Notes: generated from the letters alone by a model not told the origin. A stretch of 64,000 nt of DNA from an uncultured Collinsella sp. (GCA_958436995.1 CAUBMI010000004.1:10235-74234); one strand, 5' to 3'; positions 1 through 9,579 are shown, counted from the first letter of the stretch. Numbers and translations: made by a program.

Positions 1-1174
1 CGTTCTGCACGCCCATGTTCTCGAGCGCGGCGTCCTTATCCGCTATGCGCACGGCAACCTGCGCCTGCGGCAGCAGCTTGCACGGAGCCGTGAGCTGCGA
101 GAGCGTCTCGCGCTCGGCACGAATCACTTCCATCACGCGCAGCGAGGTCATAATGCCGTCGCCCGTGCGCTCGATATCGCCAAAGATCGTATGGCCCGTC
201 TGCTCGCCGCCCAGGCTGTAGCCGCCCTCGCGCATCTTGGCATACACGTGACGGTCGCCCACGCCGCTGGTCACGGCGCTCAGTCCGGCAAGCTCCAGCG
301 ACTTGACCAGACCAAAGTTGCTGGCGATCGTCGGCACCACGGTACCGCCCGAAAGGCGACCGTGCTTGTTCAGATACACGCCGCACACGTACAGGATCTG
401 GTCGCCGTCTACCACGCGACCGCGCTCATCCACGGCCAGGCAGCGGTCGGCATCGCCGTCATAGGCAAAACCCACGTCCAGGCCTTGCTCCACCACGTGG
501 CGCTGCAGGCGCTCCATATGCGTGGAGCCGCAGTCGACGTTGATGTTAAAGCCATCGGGCGCGGCGTTGATCACGCGCACGTCGGCGCCCAGCGCGTCGA
601 ACACCGGCTTGGCCACCGAGGACGCCGAGCCGTTGGCGCAGTCGAGACCGATCTTGACGCCCTGTAGCGAAAAATTCGAACTCGCAATGAGCGAGGCGAT
701 ATAGCGGTTGCGCCCCTGCATGTAGTCCACCGTGGCGCCGATGTGGTTGCCCGTGGCCAGCGGCACCTCGCTCTTGCCATCGATGTAGTCCTCGATGAGC
801 TCCAGTACGTCCTCGTCCATCTTAAAACCGTCGCTGTTGACGAGCTTAATGCCGTTATCGCAAAACGGGTTGTGGCTCGCACTGATCATGATGCCGCAAT
901 CGAAGCAGCCTTCCACGGTCTGATGTGCTACGCCCGGCGTGGGGATCACGTGCAGCATATAGGCGTCCGCACCGCTCGCGACCAGGCCGCTCACTAGCGC
1001 CGCCTCGAACATATAACTCGAGCGACGTGTGTCCTTGCCCACGATGACGCGCGCCTTGCGCTCGCGGTTGGCGCCGTAATACCAGCCCACAAAACGGCCA
1101 ATCTTATAAGCGTGCTCTACCGTCAGCCCAACGTTGGCCTCACCGCGAAAGCCGTCGGTGCCAAAGTACTTCAT
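1..1174 (-). CDS. glmM: phosphoglucosamine mutase GlmM, C-terminus cut by window edge
   Basis: Converts glucosamine-6-phosphate to glucosamine-1-phosphate in the cytoplasmic pathway to UDP-GlcNAc and peptidoglycan. The reverse-strand translation starts MKYFGTDGFRGEANVG, the typical GlmM N-terminus, and contains the phosphoserine loop ISASHNPFCDNG, the metal-binding DGDADR stretch and the sugar-binding GEQTGH motif. About 390 of the usual ~450 residues are present; the C-terminal domain runs off the left edge. The ATG is preceded by AAGGAG at good spacing. Identification is firm from the motifs. Confidence 0.95.
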   Translation of the reverse strand, partial: MKYFGTDGFRGEANVGLTVEHAYKIGRFVGWYYGANRERKARVIVGKDTRRSSYMFEAALVSGLVASGADAYMLHVIPTPGVAHQTVEGCFDCGIMISASHNPFCDNGIKLVNSDGFKMDEDVLELIEDYIDGKSEVPLATGNHIGATVDYMQGRNRYIASLIASSNFSLQGVKIGLDCANGSASSVAKPVFDALGADVRVINAAPDGFNINVDCGSTHMERLQRHVVEQGLDVGFAYDGDADRCLAVDERGRVVDGDQILYVCGVYLNKHGRLSGGTVVPTIASNFGLVKSLELAGLSAVTSGVGDRHVYAKMREGGYSLGGEQTGHTIFGDIERTGDGIMTSLRVMEVIRAERETLSQLTAPCKLLPQAQVAVRIADKDAALENMGVQN

Positions 1175-1257
1175 GCGCTCTCCTTACAAAATAGGGGCGA
1201 ACAGATTGCCTGTCCGCCCCAAAATGGTACTCGATTATCTGCGCTACCAGAAAAATC

Positions 1258-3570
1258 CTACGCCGACGCGCTGTCGCGAGCCGCCTGGCATGTAGGAGTC
1301 TGACGCAGCGTAAGCGGCTTGTCCCCCGCCTCGGCCGACGTGGTCAGCGTATATGTGATCGTCGTCGTCTCGCCAGCATGCAGGTCAACGGTGCCCGAAT
1401 AGAAGGGGATTCCATGCCACGTAGCGGCGCCAAGACCAAACTGGGTGCCCTCGACGGTCAGATCAGTAATGTTGCCGCCCGTCGGTGCAAACAACGAGAC
1501 ATTCAGACGCTCGTCGTCGCGCGCTGCATCGGGTGCGCTCGCCGCGACGTAGTCGGGCAGCTTGCCGGCCTCCTCCTGCGTCATGATGTTCGTCAGGGTA
1601 ACGGTGATGCGATACGAGCATGTGCCGTCACCGTTCTTGATGCCCTGGCCAATCTGCGTATCGGCATTCAGGTACCAGTCGAGCTTGGAGAAGCTCAGGT
1701 TGTTAAAGTAGACACCAGCAACGGGATCTTCACTCGGGTCATCCGGATCAGGCAGCGAGGCGTCGATGTTCATCTGCTTGATAGCGTTCTGCTCGTCATC
1801 GTTTTTCATCCACGCGATCAGGCGGCCCTCTTCGGCACCGCGCTCAACGGCGCTGACAAGCTTCGTAACATCGACATCGCCGATACCGCCAAGGATCTTG
1901 TCGAAGGCAGCGCTGGCGACGGATGCAAAGATGCCGTCAGACTCCTCGACCGGATAGTTCCAGTACACATCGTGCATGAGGACCTTTGCGGCGTTGGTGC
2001 CGTCGACAACCGTTCCGTCGGGCAGCGAGACATTACCGACGAGGCCCAGCAGATACTGCAGGAACACCGGGTCGATACCCACGACGCCGTCAACGTCCTG
2101 CCCATACTGGGACTTCCACAGCGCGGCGACACGCTGCGAGTTGCGGGGCCAATCGGGCGAATACGCGTTACCAGAGTTGTACAGGTTACTGTGGTCGCCA
2201 AACAGTGCCTCGTCCTCTTCGTCGACGCTCTCAACCGCCTCCTCTTTGCCAAGCGCAATACATGGAACAAACTCGCCAATCGACATCTGGCCGTCGGTGA
2301 CCGAAATCAGGCCCTGCGAACCGCCAAAGCCGCCGCAGGCACGAATCTCGACGTTGTTCATGGCGTACACAAGGTAGTTGCGCGTCTGGCCGTTGGCACC
2401 GAGCATCTGGGGAAGGACGGGGGCGACCTTCTCCGCCGCGTCAACCGCGCCGTTGAGGGTGGCAAAGCCGTCCTTGGCCTTATCGACCAGCTCGGTCACT
2501 TGGGAAATATGAGTATCGCCAATACCCTGGATCTTCTCGTTGGCGCTCTTGAACACCTTGGAGCTATCGGAAAGCGAATCGGCAACGGCCTGCAGCGCGG
2601 ACACGTTAATCATGCCGTCCTGGAACAGCTTGCCTGGCGTGGCCTGCGAAAGGTTGTCGGCCATGGGAACCAGCGCGTTGCTCGAGACATCGGACAGGGC
2701 ATCAATCATGGTGCGGGCCGCATTGATGTCGCTGCCATACACCGGGATAAACGAAGCCACCGTCCACAGCGGGCTCGAGGTCTCCGCCTTCATGCTATCG
2801 CAGAGCTCATCGATCTTCTTCGCGTCGTCAGGCAGCGTCGAAAAATCGCCCGACGTGACCTTGTCCTTAAGGCCACCGACGATCTCGACAGCCTCCTTCG
2901 CTTCGCTCTTTACGGTCTTTGCCGAGTTAAGCAGCATAAAGCCACTTGCGCCAAGCGCAACGAGAAGCACCGCGACTACAGCGGCAATAATGGCGCCAGT
3001 GTGACGCTTTTTGCGCTCGCCCTTGCGATGGCGATGACGGACCAGACCGTCAGAGGTCGAACTCGACGAAGCGTCGCTACCGTAGTTCAAGCCAAAATCG
3101 TAATAATCTTCCTTGGAACCCGAGCCCGCAAACTCGGCACCGCTATCATCCAGGCGGGCGAACGTGCCAGTCTCGGAGGCGCCGGTGTAAATCGTGCCAA
3201 GGTTACCCGTAAGCCCCGCGCCACCGGCAGAGGGAGTATTGTTGGCGGCCTTGCCGGCATTAACGTTGCCGGCGGTATTCGCGGCGTTGGCAGCACCTGC
3301 GTTGTTCGCAGGTATCGAAGGGGCCCCGCTCGGCTGCGACGTGGAGGTTGCACCGCCCGCAAAGACATTCCCTCTTGCACGGCCGGTCTTTTTTGCCTTT
3401 TGAGACTGCTCGTACAGAGCGGTAAACATCGCCGTCTCGCCCGGGGACACGCGCTTACCGGAACCGCCCTGCCCAGCGCCGCCCGGCGTGCCGGCCTTAC
3501 CAGCCCCGTTCGGACGCGGCGGAACTGCAGGACGGCCGCTATCGCTGCCCTTAAAGTGATTACCAGCCAT
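1258..3570 (-). CDS. membrane-anchored DUF4012 family protein
   Basis: About 769 residues. The ATG at 3570 is chosen because GAGGA precedes it; a longer reading frame lacks this. Residues 1-180 are low complexity, rich in Gly, Ala, Asn and Ser, and are followed by a basic stretch and one membrane helix at about 192-214. The large remainder (about 215-769) would be outside the cell and resembles the DUF4012 family of Gram-positive surface proteins, for example the stretch NYLVYAMNNVEIRACGGFGG. The function of this family is not established; a role in cell-envelope assembly is often guessed. It is transcribed alone, between glmM and an EamA transporter. Confidence 0.75.
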   Translation of the reverse strand: MAGNHFKGSDSGRPAVPPRPNGAGKAGTPGGAGQGGSGKRVSPGETAMFTALYEQSQKAKKTGRARGNVFAGGATSTSQPSGAPSIPANNAGAANAANTAGNVNAGKAANNTPSAGGAGLTGNLGTIYTGASETGTFARLDDSGAEFAGSGSKEDYYDFGLNYGSDASSSSTSDGLVRHRHRKGERKKRHTGAIIAAVVAVLLVALGASGFMLLNSAKTVKSEAKEAVEIVGGLKDKVTSGDFSTLPDDAKKIDELCDSMKAETSSPLWTVASFIPVYGSDINAARTMIDALSDVSSNALVPMADNLSQATPGKLFQDGMINVSALQAVADSLSDSSKVFKSANEKIQGIGDTHISQVTELVDKAKDGFATLNGAVDAAEKVAPVLPQMLGANGQTRNYLVYAMNNVEIRACGGFGGSQGLISVTDGQMSIGEFVPCIALGKEEAVESVDEEDEALFGDHSNLYNSGNAYSPDWPRNSQRVAALWKSQYGQDVDGVVGIDPVFLQYLLGLVGNVSLPDGTVVDGTNAAKVLMHDVYWNYPVEESDGIFASVASAAFDKILGGIGDVDVTKLVSAVERGAEEGRLIAWMKNDDEQNAIKQMNIDASLPDPDDPSEDPVAGVYFNNLSFSKLDWYLNADTQIGQGIKNGDGTCSYRITVTLTNIMTQEEAGKLPDYVAASAPDAARDDERLNVSLFAPTGGNITDLTVEGTQFGLGAATWHGIPFYSGTVDLHAGETTTITYTLTTSAEAGDKPLTLRQTPTCQAARDSASA

Positions 3571-3713
3571 AAAGAAATCCTCGCAATTGAGTCGCAATGA
3601 AAAAGTCCATAACGTTACTAGTTTATGGCATTTTGAGCATCGACAGCTAAACTCCAGACACGGACATCAATTGGCGAAAATGTGGCACAACGCCTTTTCC
3701 GTCTTGGCGCCAG

Positions 3714-4736
3714 CTACACCGTCAAAAACACCATCGCGATAATCATGGCAAAGCCCGCCAGGTCGGTGGGCAAAAACACCGTTCCCAGCATAAGGGCGCT
3801 GGTGATGGTGGCCGAAACCGGCTCCATGGTTCCAAGGAGGCTCGCGCGCACCGAGCCAATCTCCTTAACGCCCTGCATGTAGAACATATAGGCGAAGAAC
3901 GACCCCACCACAATAAATATCGCGAGCGCGCCGACACCCGAGGGGCCGAGCGCCGGCATATGCGCCCACGGCTGGGTAAAGATACTCATCACGATTCCCG
4001 CCGAAAGCATGGCCGAGCCCGTGACGACCGGGCTACCGTATTTGTTGAGGATTCCGGCAGGGATGATTGCTATGCAGGCACCGCCCACTGCGCACAAAAG
4101 GCCCGAGAGCAGGCCCATCGGCGAGATGTTGAGCGTACTGGGGTCGCCGCCCGTGGCGATCAAAAACGTTCCGCCCAATGCGAGCAAAATGCCAAGAGCC
4201 TCGCGCGTGCGCGGCAGTCGATGCGCGGTGACGCAGGCATACCCCATGACGACCACCAGCTGCAGGCACTGGAAGACAGTCGCGGTGCCCGCGTTGGTCA
4301 GGCGCACGGCTGACAGATAGCAAAGCTGGTTGAACAGCAGGCCAAAGATCGTAAACAGAATAAGCTGCTTGCGATCGGCGGGGGTAGTCCACAGCTCGAT
4401 CAAGCGGTCGCGGTCTTTTCTGAGCACAACGAACATAAAGAGCAGGCCAGCGATAACTTGGCGCACGCTCATCAGCCAAAACGTCTCGATATGGCACACG
4501 TCAAAGAGGTAGCTGGCGCTGGTGCCAGAAAAACCCCAAAACGTACCGCCGGCAAACGCGGCGAGCGTACCCAGGGCCATCTTGCGCGCCTGGGCGTCGT
4601 TGAGGCGGTCGCGCCATGCGCGGCGGGTGCTGCGGCTCAGCTCGTCAGTCCCCTCGGGCACGATAAAATCAGACGCCGCCGTCATCGGTACCGAAGCCCT
4701 TTCACGTGCACACTGCGCCGAGCGCTTCTGTTCCAT
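3714..4736 (-). CDS. EamA/DMT-family membrane transporter
   Basis: 340 residues with a short cytoplasmic N-terminus and about ten hydrophobic segments, starting around residue 55 (LGTLAAFAGGTFWGFSGTSASYLF). Two EamA repeats are apparent, the first beginning with the typical GG-FWG motif and the second near the middle (SGLLCAVGGACIAIIPAGIL). The family exports or imports small metabolites such as amino acids; the substrate cannot be read from sequence. GGGGAG lies four bases before the ATG. No operon partner is close; the SipW locus begins 125 bases to the right. Confidence 0.85.
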   Translation of the reverse strand: MEQKRSAQCARERASVPMTAASDFIVPEGTDELSRSTRRAWRDRLNDAQARKMALGTLAAFAGGTFWGFSGTSASYLFDVCHIETFWLMSVRQVIAGLLFMFVVLRKDRDRLIELWTTPADRKQLILFTIFGLLFNQLCYLSAVRLTNAGTATVFQCLQLVVVMGYACVTAHRLPRTREALGILLALGGTFLIATGGDPSTLNISPMGLLSGLLCAVGGACIAIIPAGILNKYGSPVVTGSAMLSAGIVMSIFTQPWAHMPALGPSGVGALAIFIVVGSFFAYMFYMQGVKEIGSVRASLLGTMEPVSATITSALMLGTVFLPTDLAGFAMIIAMVFLTV

Positions 4737-4861
4737 CCCACTCCCCAGAAATCAATTGGCAACAAAGCGCTCAAACTGTAGCACGAATATTGATACGGAA
4801 ATGCGGGCGATTCGGAACATCTACGAGCATCCAAATTGCAGGGACGAAAGGCACCGAAGAG

Positions 4862-5572
4862 CTATGCCGAGCGGTTGGAATCGCCTGGGGCGCCGGGATC
4901 GGCTTCCGCACTTTCATCGGTATGGCCACCGTCGGCATCGCCCTCGTCACCGGCGTCGCCCTGCTCCTCCTGCTCGCGACGGCGCTTTTCGCGAATCTGC
5001 TCCACGGCTGCGCGCAGGGCGGCCTCGTCCTCGGCGCGTGCCACCTCTTGCGTTGTCTTGACCATATGGCGAATCTCGAGCACCAGCAGCACGATCAGCG
5101 GCACCACGATAAGCGGAAAGAACAGCAGCGGATTGGTGAGCAACGAGACCACCACGCCCAGCCCCGCCGAGACAAAGACCACGCGGCCCACCACGTCGGC
5201 GGCGGGCACGGGCGCGGCGTCCTCGACCGGATTGGCATCGCCCTTGGTGCGGTAGACTGGCGTGCCGTCGGCCGCGGCCTCCACGGCAACGATGCGGTGC
5301 GTGTTGAGTGAACCCTCCAGCGCGTCATCGGACGAATGGAAGGTGATGATGTCACCCACCTGGTAGGCCTGACTGTTGTCGGTATCGACGACGATAAACG
5401 AGTGCACGGGAATCGCCGGCTCCATAGAGCCGGTCAGCGTGCGCATAAAGCCATAGCCCATGATGGTGGGGATATCGCCGGCGGGCGTGAACACCGTGCG
5501 CAGCAGCACCACAAAGGCGACCAGGATCACCACGGTCGCCAGCACGTTGATCACGCGGAGCACGTGCTTCAT
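4862..5572 (-). CDS. SipW-type signal peptidase I (Ser/His dyad), last gene of the exported-protein operon
   Basis: 236 residues. A membrane helix lies at about 7-28, followed by the catalytic serine in LTGSMEPAI (S49) and the segment SLNTHRIV (H92). Histidine replaces the lysine of classical bacterial signal peptidase I, as in SipW and the ER/archaeal enzymes. KGDANPVED is the conserved box E region. A second hydrophobic segment near 135-165 is followed by a highly charged tail (about 60 residues, Glu/Arg-rich) predicted to be cytoplasmic. The start ATG overlaps the upstream stop by one base (TGATG), so it is translationally coupled to the DUF2357 gene. It probably cleaves the exported proteins encoded upstream in the same operon; a second peptidase of the same type lies at 9572-10318. 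Confidence 0.9.
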   Translation of the reverse strand: MKHVLRVINVLATVVILVAFVVLLRTVFTPAGDIPTIMGYGFMRTLTGSMEPAIPVHSFIVVDTDNSQAYQVGDIITFHSSDDALEGSLNTHRIVAVEAAADGTPVYRTKGDANPVEDAAPVPAADVVGRVVFVSAGLGVVVSLLTNPLLFFPLIVVPLIVLLVLEIRHMVKTTQEVARAEDEAALRAAVEQIREKRRREQEEQGDAGDEGDADGGHTDESAEADPGAPGDSNRSA

Positions 5573-7809
5573 CACTTGTCGGCGTCCTTTGCGGAAGGCT
5601 CGACGTCAGTGGCGTCAGATGCCGAAACGTCGGTCTCATCTCCCTCAACGGTCGTGGCGACATCGCCCTCGGCGGCCTCTCCGCGCAAGCGAGCCAGCAG
5701 ATAGCGCGACAGGCTGTTGCCCTCGGCACGGCGCTCGGCGCGGGCGCGATCGCGCTCGGCCTGTTCCAGCTCGTGCGCCAACGAGGCCAAGCGCTGCTGC
5801 ATCTCCGCGCGGGCGGCCTCGAGCTCGCGCTCGTGCGCGGCCTTTGCGGCGGCGAGCTCCTGCTCAATACGCTCCCCCGCCTCGAGCTCAGCTGCAGCGA
5901 TACGCGCGTCGGCGTCGGCACGCGCCTCCTCGGCGGCACGCGCGGCGGCATCGCGCTCGGCAGCGGCAGCGGCGACCTTCTCGCTGGCATCCACCGTAGC
6001 CTGCTCAACGGCAGAATCGGCGGCAGCACGGGCGGCGTCGATCGCAGCATCGGCGGCCTGCTGGGCGGCAGCAACCTTCTCCTCGGCCGCGGCAACGGTG
6101 TCGGCGAGCTTCTGCTCCGCCTCGGCCGCGGCGACGTCGGCAGTCTCCTGCGCGGCACGGGCATCGCGCTCGGCCGCCAGCCGCACTTCCTCAATCTGCA
6201 ACTTGGCGGCATCCAGCTTGGCATGCACCTCGGCGAGCTCCTTGGCAGACGCCTCGCGCACGCCGGCAAGCTCGGCTGCGGCGGCGTCCTTGGCGGCCTG
6301 CAGCTCGGCAGCGTCGGCAGCCGTCTTGGCAGCCAAGGCTGCGGCAGACTCACTCTTGACCCGCGCGACTTGCTCGGCAGCAGTCTGCTCGGCAGCCGCG
6401 ACCCTAGCATCTGCGTCGGCGCGGGCGACTGAGACCTCGGCATCGGCCTCGGCGCGCATCCGCTCAAGCTGAGCCGCCGCGGTCTCACGTGCTTCTGCAG
6501 CGGCATCCTCGGCAGCCTTTTTACCGGCCTCGACATCCTCCAGCGAGGCGCGCAGTTCCTCGACATCGGCCTCAGCAATCTGTGCGCGCTGCGTCAACGC
6601 CAGCTCGCGTGTCTTGGCCTCGTCCAGTTCATCTACCAGATCGTCGCGCTCATCGGTCAGCGCGTGCGCCTGCACTTTCCAGGACTTCAGCTGCCCCTGG
6701 AGCTCCTCAATCTGCTCGCGGGCCTCGGCCAGCGCCTGCTCGGCATCGAGCTGGGCCTGCGTGACCTCCTCCACAAACACGCGCCGAACCTCAACATCGG
6801 GCAGGTCGGGGCTATCGACCTGCACCTCCTTGATCTCTTTAATAAACTTGGGCGCCACCGGCGCGTGTTGCACGCTCTCAAGCTCCTGCAGGTTGCGCTC
6901 GTCGTCGGTCAGGCTCTTAAAGACGGTGTAGTTGTTGATGAGGTTGGTGTACATCTGCACCATGTACTCGTCGTCGAACGCCAGCGCCTGCTGCTGCACG
7001 TCGATGTTGTAACCCACCTTGTCGTAGCGCTCCATAAACTGCCACAGCTGGTAGCACTTGCGGTAGTTGGGGTCTTTCATGATGAGGTTGGTGCGCTGAA
7101 TGGGGCTGCGAACCGCACTGCAGCCGTTCATGATCTGGCAGAACGACGCGCCGCGCAGCGCCATGACCAGGCGGCGCACGCGGTCGATGCGCATAAAGAC
7201 GTCCATGTTGTCGGCGTCGTTCTCGGCGAAGCTCTGACGGTTTTTGACCGTCATCTCCACGCTGTACTCGATCTGCTCGTACGCGTCGTCGATCTTACTG
7301 TGCATCTTAAAGCGGTTGCGGATCTCGTTGCCCGTCGACCAAAAGATCACGTCGGTACGCTTATCCACAAACGTCAGCAAGCGCTGAATCAGATGGTAGA
7401 TAAAGCGGTTCTCGTACAGGTCGTACGTCTCGACGGTATTGACGTTGAGGATGCGCGTAGGGTGAACGCCGCCGTCCTCACTCGGCGCCAAAAACTGCGT
7501 GTTCTGGCTCAGATGACGGACGCTGTCGGCGCTGATCTTTTTAGCGAGCGAGACCGGCACCACCTCTTCCTCGGTGGTGATAAAGCGGCGCGGCTTTTCG
7601 ATGATGGTGTTGATGGCGTCGAGCGAGTCCTCGATCATGCTGATCCATTCCTCGTCCACCACCTTGACGAGCTCCTCGCGCTGCTGTTCGATCGTGGTGC
7701 CCGAGGCCTGCGCCATCTCAAACAGATAGCGGAAGTAGCGGCTGTCCTCCTGGATGGGCTCCATCTGCTCGGAGAAGCTGGTATAGAGGTCCTGAATGGT
7801 CTCGGACAT
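5572..7809 (-). CDS. DUF2357 (McrC-like) protein with long coiled coil replacing the nuclease
   Basis: 745 residues. Residues about 1-330 resemble the DUF2357 region found next to McrC-type PD-(D/E)XK nucleases: the segment TYDLYENRFIYHLIQRLL (about 128-145) corresponds to the family's ENRF motif, and IQRTNLIMKDPNYRKCYQLW resembles the usual helix before the nuclease. No PD-(D/E)XK domain follows. Instead residues about 345-690 form an Ala/Glu/Arg-rich coiled coil with almost no breaks, and the last 50 residues are acidic. No signal peptide or membrane segment is seen. GGAG precedes the ATG. A hairpin lies in the 69-base gap to the McrB-like gene. I infer a partner or scaffold of that ATPase. 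A plain coiled-coil structural role is the alternative. The DUF2357 assignment is from motif memory, not a profile search. Confidence 0.65.
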   Translation of the reverse strand: MSETIQDLYTSFSEQMEPIQEDSRYFRYLFEMAQASGTTIEQQREELVKVVDEEWISMIEDSLDAINTIIEKPRRFITTEEEVVPVSLAKKISADSVRHLSQNTQFLAPSEDGGVHPTRILNVNTVETYDLYENRFIYHLIQRLLTFVDKRTDVIFWSTGNEIRNRFKMHSKIDDAYEQIEYSVEMTVKNRQSFAENDADNMDVFMRIDRVRRLVMALRGASFCQIMNGCSAVRSPIQRTNLIMKDPNYRKCYQLWQFMERYDKVGYNIDVQQQALAFDDEYMVQMYTNLINNYTVFKSLTDDERNLQELESVQHAPVAPKFIKEIKEVQVDSPDLPDVEVRRVFVEEVTQAQLDAEQALAEAREQIEELQGQLKSWKVQAHALTDERDDLVDELDEAKTRELALTQRAQIAEADVEELRASLEDVEAGKKAAEDAAAEARETAAAQLERMRAEADAEVSVARADADARVAAAEQTAAEQVARVKSESAAALAAKTAADAAELQAAKDAAAAELAGVREASAKELAEVHAKLDAAKLQIEEVRLAAERDARAAQETADVAAAEAEQKLADTVAAAEEKVAAAQQAADAAIDAARAAADSAVEQATVDASEKVAAAAAERDAAARAAEEARADADARIAAAELEAGERIEQELAAAKAAHERELEAARAEMQQRLASLAHELEQAERDRARAERRAEGNSLSRYLLARLRGEAAEGDVATTVEGDETDVSASDATDVEPSAKDADK

Positions 7810-7843
7810 GGGTTACTCCATAGATTGGATCGATCGGAAAGGG

Positions 7844-7868
7844 GCGGGGCGACATCACGTCGCCCCGC
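7844..7868 (-). promoter_or_regulatory. intra-operon hairpin between McrB-like and DUF2357 genes
   Basis: A perfect 10-bp stem (GCGGGGCGAC pairing with GTCGCCCCGC) with a 5-base loop lies in the 69-base gap. There is no following T-run on the minus strand, so it is more likely an RNA processing or stability element than a terminator. Confidence 0.5.
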
Positions 7869-7878
7869 GCTTACGACA

Positions 7879-9579
7879 TTAGTAGAAATTCTGGATCCGC
7901 TGCAGGTACATGACGGAATCGGGCAGACCGCCCTCGCCAAAGGTCTTCTCAATGTACTCGATCAGGCCCTTCATCTCGTCGCGCACAAAGCTCACGTTCA
8001 TGGACTCAAACTTCTTGAGCACCTTGCGGGCGATGATGTAGTCCATGCCGCCCAGCTCAGTGCCGCCGCACGCCACGTACACGGGGATAAAGTCGTACAT
8101 CTGCTTGATGATACGGTTACCAAAGGCCAGCTTAAAGCGGGTCTGCAGGTACTGGTCCAGCTTGTGCATCTTCTGGAGCAGCTCCTCGTCGATCACATAC
8201 TCGACCTTGGCCTTTTGGAACAGATACTGCAGGTGGTCGGCCGTCACGTGCACGCGCTCGTGCGGCTCGCACTCAAACGCGTCGGCGCGCTCGTTGAGCT
8301 CGATGGGGATCGCACGGTCGTACACCTTGTCCGTGATGGTAAAGGTGGAGTCGTCGTTGTTGGCCGTGCCGATAAACCACAGGCTGTCGGGAATGGTGAG
8401 CTTGCCGTCGTGCAGACCCCTGGGATCGGCGGCCCACTGGGTGGGCACCAGGTCGAGCACCCACTCGTCGTGGCTGGGCATCTCGAGCACCGACAGGATC
8501 TCGGCAAAGTAGTACTCCACGCGGGCGAGGTTCATCTCGTCGAGCACGATCATGGACGGGTCCTGGCGAAGGCCCGCCTCATACACGGCGCGGAGGAACT
8601 CGGTCTCGTTAAAGCGCTTGGAAAACTCGTTGAAGTAGCCCAGCACCTCGGTGCGGTCGCGGAAGCTCGGCTGCACCGAAACGATGGTCGCGGGGTTGTC
8701 CAAGTAGCGGCTAAAGCTGTAGGGCAGCGACGTCTTACCGGTACCCGAGATGCCCTCCAGGATCAGCAGCTTGGAGGCGGCCATGCCGGCCACAAAGCGG
8801 CGGATGACCTCAGGCGTGTAGTAGAGCTTCATCTGGCTGCAGGCGAACGCGCGGAAGCTGTCGACAAAGTCCTCCAGCGAGATGGCATCGTCGTAGGCCG
8901 GCGATTCCCAGTCGCGGTACTTAAGGTCCACAAGGGACAGCTTGGGGAAGCGGTTGGCCTGGGCGATCTCTTTTTCCTCGGCAAGGGTCTTGGCCTCAAC
9001 GGTGGCCTTGGCCATGGCGGCCGCGGCATCCTTGACGCCCTCGCCATCGAGCGCGAGCGACGCGTTGCCCGACATGACGGCCGTCGCCGCAGCGCCCTCG
9101 CCAGCAGCCGCACCGGCGCCCGCGGCGGCGCCCACCACGTTGCCCACCGTGGGCAGATGGTCGTCGGCCAGGGCCGAGGCGCCCACGTACGGAATCTGCT
9201 TGGTGCCGCCCATGGCATTGACCTTGAGCGCCAGCAGCTTGTTCTTCTCGTCCATGAGGTCGAGCACCTGCTTGTTCAGGCGGCCGATCTCGCGATAGAG
9301 CGCCTTGTTGGACGTGTCGTCGCGATGCAGGCGACGGTTGATGCGGTAGTGGTGGATCAGAATGGCCACGATCAGCACGGGGACTGCGATGAGCATGGCA
9401 AACAGAATGACCGCGCCGATCTTGCCCACCAGGTCAAACGTGGTGAAGTAGGTCATAAAGATGTTGAAGTACTCAACCCAGCCAAACACCAGCAGGTTAA
9501 GGATGGAGCTCACGACGGCAACGACGTTGTAGACGACCTTTGCCAGTAGCTCCCAGGCAAATCCCAGAAACTCACTCAC
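7879..9579 (-). CDS. membrane-anchored McrB-like AAA+ ATPase
   Basis: 566 residues. Hydrophobic segments at about 8-32 and 52-76 anchor it in the membrane. A coiled stretch (about 92-120) and an Ala/Gly-rich linker (145-200) follow, then the AAA+ module: Walker A GISGTGKTS (about 276-284), Walker B MIVLDEMNLARVEYYFAEIL (343-362), and sensor-1 region GTANNDDSTFTITDKVYDRA (404-423), which is the McrB/dynein-like style. Cytoplasmic McrB proteins have DNA-binding N-termini; here membrane helices take that place. The start is GTG with GGAGG nine bases upstream, inside the signal peptidase gene, which it overlaps by 8 bases. Paired with the DUF2357 protein downstream, it looks like a McrBC-type motor adapted to the membrane. 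Confidence 0.8.
   Translation of the reverse strand: MSEFLGFAWELLAKVVYNVVAVVSSILNLLVFGWVEYFNIFMTYFTTFDLVGKIGAVILFAMLIAVPVLIVAILIHHYRINRRLHRDDTSNKALYREIGRLNKQVLDLMDEKNKLLALKVNAMGGTKQIPYVGASALADDHLPTVGNVVGAAAGAGAAAGEGAAATAVMSGNASLALDGEGVKDAAAAMAKATVEAKTLAEEKEIAQANRFPKLSLVDLKYRDWESPAYDDAISLEDFVDSFRAFACSQMKLYYTPEVIRRFVAGMAASKLLILEGISGTGKTSLPYSFSRYLDNPATIVSVQPSFRDRTEVLGYFNEFSKRFNETEFLRAVYEAGLRQDPSMIVLDEMNLARVEYYFAEILSVLEMPSHDEWVLDLVPTQWAADPRGLHDGKLTIPDSLWFIGTANNDDSTFTITDKVYDRAIPIELNERADAFECEPHERVHVTADHLQYLFQKAKVEYVIDEELLQKMHKLDQYLQTRFKLAFGNRIIKQMYDFIPVYVACGGTELGGMDYIIARKVLKKFESMNVSFVRDEMKGLIEYIEKTFGEGGLPDSVMYLQRIQNFY

Noticed and set aside
1378..3600. Plus-strand open frame of 740 codons opposite the DUF4012 gene
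   Set aside because: Mirror of the GC-rich gene on the other strand; composition is His/Arg/Gly-rich without motifs, and no ribosome site or promoter fits.
6664..9549. Plus-strand open frame of 961 codons opposite the AAA+ and DUF2357 genes
   Set aside because: Shadow frame: the opposite strand encodes recognisable Walker motifs, and this translation is His/Leu/Val-rich nonsense.
5572..9579. Standard McrBC restriction system
   Set aside because: No nuclease domain is visible in the McrC-like protein and the McrB-like protein is membrane-anchored and embedded in an export operon.
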